NCBI GenBank assembly: GCA_036971715.1
Contig: JAVHJL010000002.1
Span: 3,504,501-3,568,500 of the forward strand
DNA: 64,000 nt
Direction: 5' to 3'
Origin: Arthrobotrys musiformis
Taxonomy: Eukaryota > Ascomycota > Orbiliomycetes > Orbiliales > Orbiliaceae
The notes below the pieces were generated by a model, which saw nothing but the letters and a program-made list of their open reading frames with translations, searched no databases and was not told where the DNA came from. A program made the position numbers and the translations under genes. Positions 56,902 through 64,000 of this stretch are shown here, in pieces (positions within the stretch are counted from its first letter, which is position 1; every line of letters begins with the position of its first letter).

Positions 56902-59560
56902 GTCGCCTGCTGACTTGGTATCGAAGAATATAGAAGGTCCGATCCGCGGCGAAATAAAACAGCATGCGACAATGGAGAAGGACAGGTTCTCGAAGGGAGG
57001 AAGAGACCCGACGCGACGACGAGGATATACCGATAGATAAAAAGGTAAACCTCATGAAGTATAGTTTTGAAAGGAAGAAGTGAATTCAAAAAAGTAGTCT
57101 TGTCAGATATCAGAAAATTGGATAATGGCATCAAGCCGCATACCCGACATCTACTACCATAACCCAAACCCCTACCGCAGCTCGACTATGAAACAGCCAA
57201 GACAGTATCTCTTAACCTTGCTTTGAACATTGGTATAAGCTTCTTTTGCGTAAAATCTTTGTTTTAGGAAAAGAGGGAAACGGAAACGACTAGAGGTTAA
57301 ACGTTAAGCGGAAATAAAAGAATCTGCTTGTCGTATCCGTGCGGCGATCCCCTCCCCACCTGGGCCCCAACCGTGCTTTTAACCCACCGATAGTGTAGCT
57401 ATGCCTCTATCATCGAGCGGGGAACCTGTTTCTCCCAAAGCTCAAACCAGCCTGCCCATTTCGGGGATGATAGAAAAGTTAATGGAAGAAAAAGGTGCCT
57501 GCCTCTTCAATATACCCGAGATTCTGCGTATGTGCAATATACATACTTAAGTACTTACCCAAATACCATTCAGCTACCTCTCCCTCGACCCCGCCACTCC
57601 AAGGAACTGGGCAGAAATATCGCACCACGTGCGCTGTTAGAGGGAGGAAGACAAAGGGACAACTAGGGATACGAGACCATTCTCCTTTTTGATCAGCCGC
57701 TCTGGTAACTAGAACGCGGTCAAATGCTATGCCTAATTGTTGATACTCGATATCGATAGTAACTAGTAAGGAGAAAACCCAATTAACAAGGTGGTGAGGA
57801 GAATGGCACAACGAGAGGGTATGCAATCCAAACCTCAATCAAAACGTTTGGCGTAACAAGCATTAAGTCGAGTCACCATCGATTTTATTTTACTTCCTTT
57901 TCCACATATGTCGTAACTCAAAATATCGCTCCACATACATCATGTTGCATGAACAATGCAAGGGGGTGTGGCTCTTAAGATCTTTCGTAAGAATCCTCGG
58001 CCGCCCAATACCAATGGCCCTCAAGCGAAGTATGCAATTCGAGAAACCTAATGCCCTCCATTGGGCGAGGGCCATCTGATCAGGTTTTTTTTCGGGTTGC
58101 AAATTCAAAGGAGTCTGGAACGCTAAATTGTGAGAAACCAGCTGCGACTCGAGGCGGGTTCGCCCTGCCAAGTCACCTAGTGCCCATTAACACCATCTGA
58201 TATATACTAAAGGCACATTTAGTCACCCTGGTGTTCCAGGTACGAGATAAGCCTTTAGTCTGTCTCTGACTCTTAGTTACTAATTAGCTAAATAAGACTG
58301 TTGCGGGTGGAAGCGAATCAATTGCAAGCTCCTACCATGGGCGCCAAGTGTATCTGTCATTTTCGTGCGTAACTTGATCATAACTTTTTCGCACTCGATC
58401 GAATCAATCGTGCAGATTGATTTAATATCGTGGTAAATTTTATAGTATGGCCATGCATGGATAACCCCAAAATACAACATTAATAACCCTTCGCTCTACA
58501 GCCTATAAATCGGATTTCTACTTCTTATTCCAGTTTCTTTTGAAACAATACCTCATATACACATACCTCCGACCCGCATTTCACAAAATCTAATAGGTTT
58601 ATAGCGAAACCAATCTATAATATAGCACTTGAGATCGTTGCTTAAATTTATCTTCAGGTTTTTTTTTTTTTTTTTGACAAGATACCGCGGCAGCCGGACA
58701 TAACAGCCACAATATGGCATGGCAGCACGGGGCATCTAAAACACCCTTCATCCCTGGATTGAAGGCTACGAGACAAAAAAAAAAAACTTCCTTCCCGTCC
58801 TCCCTTTCCTCGGAATATAACCAACTTTATAGCACTCGACTTAGACTAACCAAGAAACGAGAAACGGCCTCGGCACGCACGGCTCACCGTTCGATCACTC
58901 ATACTATTTCCAAACTCGAAAAGGCCTCTATCCCGTCTCCCCAAAGATCTTAAGAGGCAGTGATATAGTACGGCTCATTAAGATCAATATAACTACGAAG
59001 TAATTGGTTTTGCTATATGACTTCGTAAGCACTAATAAATCGACGTCACAAAAAACATCGTAAGCCCCACCCAAAGGTTCTAGACCCCCAAAAGTTATTC
59101 CTGGCCCCCCACCCATGTCCCATTCCAGATAAGCGATGTGGATGAAAAAGATGGAAGATGAAAACTGTGTGTCTGTTCGTTCGAATGCCGACATGGGTGC
59201 TCCATCGTATCGATACCATGATGCCATGGTTCTAGCGCCTCCCGTTCCCCCCCTTCGGACGGTTAACGGTTTCGAAGCTAAGCTGGACCCACTCGGATTT
59301 TAAGCTTGTTTTCTTGAAAAGTGACCAGGTTTCAAGTTATCAAGAAAAGGAAAAGAGCCAATGGATCAATTCTATTCTAAAGATAGACGCCTTCATAATA
59401 CACTTTGTGACCATGATTATGCACAATGCAAGAGCAGCTTCATATCTGAGTTCAATGCCAAGCGAATACAAAATACAACGCCCCCAACGCACAAATGTCG
59501 TCGACAGAAAGAGACCAATATCCAACATTGCCAGTTATTACACAAGTCCTCAAAAAATGA
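56902..59560. other. Intergenic, 2.7 kb, possible gene remnants
   Basis: A minus-strand frame near 57553-57838 (containing HHLVNWVFSLLVTIDIEYQQLG) ends at a canonical GTAAGT donor but has no start codon. It could be an internal exon of an unrecognised or decayed gene. Another frame at 57890-58171 minus has no motif. T17 homopolymer at 58659-58675. Nothing else is supported. Confidence 0.4.
58659..58675. repeat. T17 homopolymer
   Basis: Seventeen consecutive T residues in non-coding sequence. Confidence 0.9.
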
Positions 59561-62500
59561 TCACTCCTGCCCCCTCCACTCTCTCCCGATTCTGAATCCC
59601 AACCCCCTAATCCTGCTCCGCAAAAGCAAACTGCTTCCAACAACACTAACACTGCTCCCCGCCATCGCCAAAGCCGCCCAACTGGGGTCCAACCTCGTTC
59701 TCTTATATCCATAAAGCACCCCAGCGGCGATGGGGATCCCAATGACATTGTAAATCGCCGCCCAGAAGAAATTGAACTTGACCCGTCTGATAACCTTCCT
59801 AGCGAGCTCCAAAAGTACGAGAACCTGCCTGAGATCTTCGCGAAGCAGAATAAAACTGGCGGAGCTAAGTGCAATATCGCTACCGCTTCCAATGGCAATG
59901 CCTACGTCTGCGGTAACGAGTGCCGGAGAGTCGTTGATGCCGTCACCGACCATTGCAACTCTCGGCCGGGTGTTTGCGTTTTTTGCACTCCTCTTCCTAT
60001 GGAAGAATGCTGCGAGTCCAGTGTGTCGTCGTAGTTGTGCTGTTTGTTGTAGATTCTTGACTCGTTCTGCCTTTTCGTGCGGGAGGACTCCGGCAATCAC
60101 ATTTTCGGCTGGAATGCCTACCGTCTTTGCCACCGCAGCGGCGGTAATAGCATTGTCGCCAGTGATCATGTAAACGTTGATTCCCATCTTTCCTAGTTCT
60201 GAAATCACATACCCGGCTTCAGGTCTGATTTGGTCTGAAACCGAAAAGTACGCTAGAACTGTTGGTGTTTGTCCGATTTCCAACCCGTCGGGTGCCGTGC
60301 CCTCGGACTTCCTTTCCGCGGCGAGGATGATCACAGATTTGGCTTCCTGTTTCCATTTCTCCAAGGTATTCTTGATTTCTTGTGAGATGACAACTCCTTC
60401 TTCATGCATGAAGGCTTCGTTGCCGATATAGGCCTCGATTTCCGCACCATGAATTTTGAATGTACCAGTGACACCACGCCCGGGGATCTCCTCGACGGTC
60501 AGTCGTTCGATGCTTTCTCCGCCTTCCGCTTTCACATATTGAAGAACCGCCTTGGCCAAAGGGTGGCCACTGGCGCTTTCCAATCCTTCAGCGATTCCTA
60601 AAACTGTCCGGCCCCATGCCCACTCCTTCTCTTCACTGTGGTTTCCAACAACCACTGCATCTCCAACCTCCGGCTCTCCTCCATGCGTTAACGTCCCAGT
60701 CTTGTCAAACACAACGGCGTCGAGCCAACTAGCTTCCTGAAACGCCTCGCCGCCACCTTTTGCCAAAACCCCATGTCGTGCTGCAAGTCCTGTGCCAATA
60801 AATAGTGCGGTTGGTGCTGCCAATCCAATGCCACAAGGACACGCAATAACAAACACCGCAATGGCAAAGCTCATGCTCCATACCACCCATCCTCCTTGGT
60901 TTCCTTCAACCCATTCTGAAGGAATAGCGCCGGAGTAGCCAAGGGAGAGCCAGACGATCCATGTCAAGACTGCAAGGTATGATACAACTGGGACGAAGTA
61001 ACCCGTGATGAGGTCGGCAACACGTTCGATAGGCGCACGCTGTACTTGCCCTTCGCGAACAATACGGACAATGTTATCAAGCATGGATTTGCCAGAAATA
61101 CTCTTTATTTCAACCGTAATGGCTTGGCCCTGGTTGACAGTCCCTGCGAAAACTTCATCTCCGTTGGTTTTGGTGACAAGACGAGATTCGCCGGTCAAAG
61201 CAGATTCGTCGAATTGACCAGAGCCTGTTATGATTTTGCCATCAAGTGGCGGAGATTGACCATGGGGGACTACAACGTGATCACCGACTTCGAGGAGCTC
61301 GACGGGGATGGTTGTAGTTTCGGTCGAAGAGGAGTTGGTTAAGAGTCTGGCCTCCTTCGGACGTAGGTTTCCGAGCAGGCTGACAGCGTTCGCTGATTTG
61401 GCTTTGCTATAGGATTCAAGCAGACGGCCTTCGAAAGAATGTTAGCACTCCCTTGTCTGCACTAAGTAAGAAGCGGGATAACTGGCTTACCAAAAAGGAG
61501 GAACATTGTGAGAAACACAACAGCATCAAAGTAAGTAGCATGAGCAATTTCGCTCTTCTTCATCTCACTCTGCATTTGCAACCCATGATGGTCTAGGTCC
61601 TCCACTTCCGGCTTCTGCGCAGCATTGATAGCTAGAAGCGCAACCGATGAGAAGTATGCAACCGTTGTTCCCAGTGACATCTAACAATTTCATTGATCAG
61701 CACTACACCAAACTTTTACGATCCCAAATATTCAACTTACCAGCAAATTCATGCTCCCGAATCTCAAAAACTTCTTCCAAACAGGCTTAGGGTTCTTGCG
61801 GCTCCACAGTCCACGCAGTTCCTGGTAGGCTCTAACGTGGAACAGATCGGCGGCGAAGAAATACACAGGAGTCGATATTATCAACAATGACCATTCCGCA
61901 ACATTGGCTGTGCCGCTCCAAATCGGCTTCTCCGACCATAACCGATATTTATTGTCTTTAGGAAGAAGAGCCATGAAGACAATACCAATAATGAAAGCAG
62001 GAATAGCGCAGATGACGCTCAAAAGAAGCCGTAGCCCAATACGACGGACTTCAGCCTTATGGACGAGGGCACTACGATCTTCCAAGGACTGTGAAGGTTT
62101 TACAGTTACTTTGAAAGCCGCATCGACGGATTCGATCCTTTCGATCAGCTTCCGAGCCGTAATGTCAGGTTGAGGGGTGTACCTAATCGTGATTTCGGGA
62201 ATCTTAGGGGAGGTTATTGGTTTGACAATCGTGACCTGTGAGGAAGCGAAGTTCTCAACGGCTTCCATGATTTTGGGTGGGCACCTCGGACAGTACAGAC
62301 CGTCAATTTGGAGGGTCATGGTCCGCTCACGGGTTTCGAATTCGCTGGCATTAAAGGGTGCGAGGTCAACAACCTCGACATCATAGCCACCATCTTCGAT
62401 AGCTTCGACAACTTGGTCTATGTTGTGCTTGCCAAATAATACGATATTCCCACTGTGCGTGAGGGCGCTTATCTCGGCCTTTTGGATGAAGCCAAAGGAC

Positions 62501-63168
62501 TGAAGGTTCTGACGAATAGAATTGACGCAGGCAGAGCAAGTCATGCCTTGAATCGCTAAAGTAGCGAGCCATTTCTCATCGTCAGGCTCTTCAACCACGA
62601 CGGCATCGAGAGGGGGGGATGCAAAAGGCTGCTGTCTCTCCACCGTGGGACTACCAGCAGCGGAAGCTACATTTGATGCATACGCATCGCCATAGGACTT
62701 GATATGCGGTAGAGTAGGACGGACGATGGTATCAGTTGAGTCATTGTGGGATGGAGAGACGATGCCGGTCTTCTCGGAGCGACATTGGCCACATAATTCT
62801 TCATGGCGCTTTCGCTTCTTGGATTCTATCCTTCGAACGAGGTTACTGCCGAGGCCTTCGAAGAGGTAAGGGGACCTCTGGACGGCGACATGTTGGGACT
62901 CTTCGTCACCACCGGAGCTTGAGAGGCATGATTCAATATCGAAACCAACGAGGCCGAGGGCGTTTATGATCTTCTGAGGAGGTAGTGGGGGAGAATGGAA
63001 TATCTCGACCCTGTTTGAAAGGATGGAAGCATTATGAGAAGTTGGAGGAGGGGTGAGTGAGGCAAGAGTGGATTGAATGAGGTCAGTGCAAGTAGGACAG
63101 TGGATGTTCGATATGAAGAGAGTCGTCTTGACTAGACTCTCCTCCTCTTTGCCCTTGATCTTCTCCAT
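59561..63168 (-). CDS. P1B-type copper-transporting ATPase, 1,161 residues
   Basis: Cu+ pump moving copper out of the cytosol (plasma membrane or secretory pathway). Three exons: 63168-61741, 61680-61491, 61428-59561, all junctions in frame. Three N-terminal heavy-metal-binding modules: CPTC (24-27), GMTCSAC (C211, C214), and a degenerate GLYCPRCP (C293, C296). An extra CGQC (126-129) lies in the linker. The catalytic core has TGES (618-621), the metal-binding CPC in helix 6 (736-738, ACPCGIGLAAPTALF), DKTGT with the phosphorylated Asp 781, the P1B-specific HP (828-829, SGHPLA) and GDGIND (1034-1039). The CPCGIGLAAPTA wording resembles the fungal CrpA/PcaA copper-exporter group more than Ccc2, but this is from memory of the families. 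A minus-strand TATA box lies 120 bp upstream. Confidence 0.94.
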
Positions 63169-64000
63169 ATTCCCAGCAGATTGGAGGGTGGTAGATGTGA
63201 TGGATATATCGATATCTTGGAGTTGAGGTTGATGGTCAGCGATTGCATTGTAAAAGAGAGAGAGTATCGATAGCTAGAGGCAAGGTGCCTTTATATGCAG
63301 CTCAGCTCATTCTAGACATTCATACCTTTGCCTTATAATATTTTGTATTTTGGAGGAATATCGAATATAAACCGGCGGATAACAATTATTTGAAATTAAA
63401 ATACCACACAGGTCCGGAACAACATCAAAAAAGGGTCCAGGCAGCAAAGGAAAAAATCCCGCCGTGTAACGAGAAGACACCAGCTGAAGAAAGAACCTGA
63501 AAGAAGAAAGGAACGGTGGTATTAATAATGGTGATACGACGGTGGAGCTAAGCTTTCAGGGCTCGGGAGCTTATATAATAACGTACCTTATAGGACTATG
63601 GGGTTCGAGTTATAGTTTTGAGGCCCACAATTACGATTGTACAAAACGCTCAAACGGTGCGACGGTGCGACGGGAATGGCACCAAAAGACGAACCAGAAG
63701 GATTGACAAATAGGAATATGATGGATTATAGGTCGAACTGTAACGTTATCGGATTGTAACTCAGTTATAGCTTATAGGTACAACTGCCGGGCGTGCGTGG
63801 GACAAGATCTTGGTCTTTCTTGCACGAGATCGGGGCGGAATTTAAATTTGACAGATTGGAGATTATATAATGGATTGCTTGAAATTATATTAATTCTTGC
63901 CCGTTACGGACTCGAATATATAGTAGACGGTATGTGTATATAAATGATGTAAAATAAATGGTTATAGAATATAGAATATCCCTGAAATCCGACCAGCTAG
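63169..64000. other. Upstream region of copper ATPase to window end
   Basis: Apart from the TATA box at 63288-63295, it holds AT-rich sequence and a short CGGTGCGA x2 repeat (63655-63670). No coding frame is supported. Confidence 0.45.
63288..63295 (-). promoter_or_regulatory. TATA box of copper ATPase gene
   Basis: Minus-strand TATAAAGG within GCATATAAAGGC, 120 bp upstream of the start codon at 63168. The position suits a regulated promoter. I did not find a convincing copper-response site. Confidence 0.45.

Overview
The window looks like nuclear DNA of a filamentous ascomycete (Pezizomycotina). Most genes carry one to seven short introns (about 55-150 nt) with GTRNGT donors and CTRAY-like branch sites. 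Intergenic spaces are long and rich in homopolymer runs. The protein set (GH7 cellobiohydrolase, secreted GMC oxidoreductase, SAT4-type rhodopsin-domain membrane protein, F-box-like families) is typical of that group. A plant-associated or saprotrophic leotiomycete-like fungus would fit, but that is an inference. No tRNA, rRNA, CRISPR array or intact transposon was recognised.

Layout. 0-2 kb: 3' end of the proteasome ATPase gene RPT5 and a small lineage-specific ORF. 4.1-6.1 kb: secreted GH7 cellobiohydrolase with a TATA box and an upstream perfect inverted repeat. 6.9-7.1 kb: a 76-residue Cys-rich protein. 10.5-11.3 kb: a three-exon hypothetical protein. 11.7-17.0 kb: three F-box-like genes on the minus strand. 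18.4-20.2 kb: secreted GMC oxidoreductase. 22.0-24.4 kb: chromatin-remodelling subunit Rsc7, with an in-frame TAG before its apparent C-terminal tail. 25.0-26.1 kb: single-pass membrane protein with a Ser/Thr-rich stalk. 27.4-28.5 kb: hypothetical gene ending in an extremely acidic exon. 28.6-30.9 kb: tandem pair of membrane-anchored beta-trefoil-like proteins. 32.2-34.1 kb: Pol III factor Brf1. 36.8-38.3 kb: Pcl/Clg1-type cyclin. 38.3-47.6 kb: a 9.3-kb stretch without a convincing gene. 47.6-53.5 kb: an eight-exon, about 1,815-residue DDX60-like Ski2-family helicase. 55.1-56.9 kb: four-exon SAT4-type seven-helix membrane protein. 59.6-63.2 kb: three-exon P1B copper ATPase.

Housekeeping genes (RPT5, RSC7, BRF1, cyclin, copper ATPase) are interspersed with accessory, fast-evolving genes (F-box trio, small Cys-rich protein, membrane-anchored lectin-like pair). 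There is no single biosynthetic or defence cluster. GH7 and the GMC oxidoreductase could both act extracellularly on plant cell wall material, and the copper ATPase supplies or exports copper, but no shared regulation is visible. The least explained items are the F-box cluster, the beta-trefoil-like pair, the acidic hypothetical gene, the fungal DDX60 homologue and the 9.3-kb gene-free stretch. Splice models were derived by hand from frame continuity and consensus sites; none is confirmed by transcripts.
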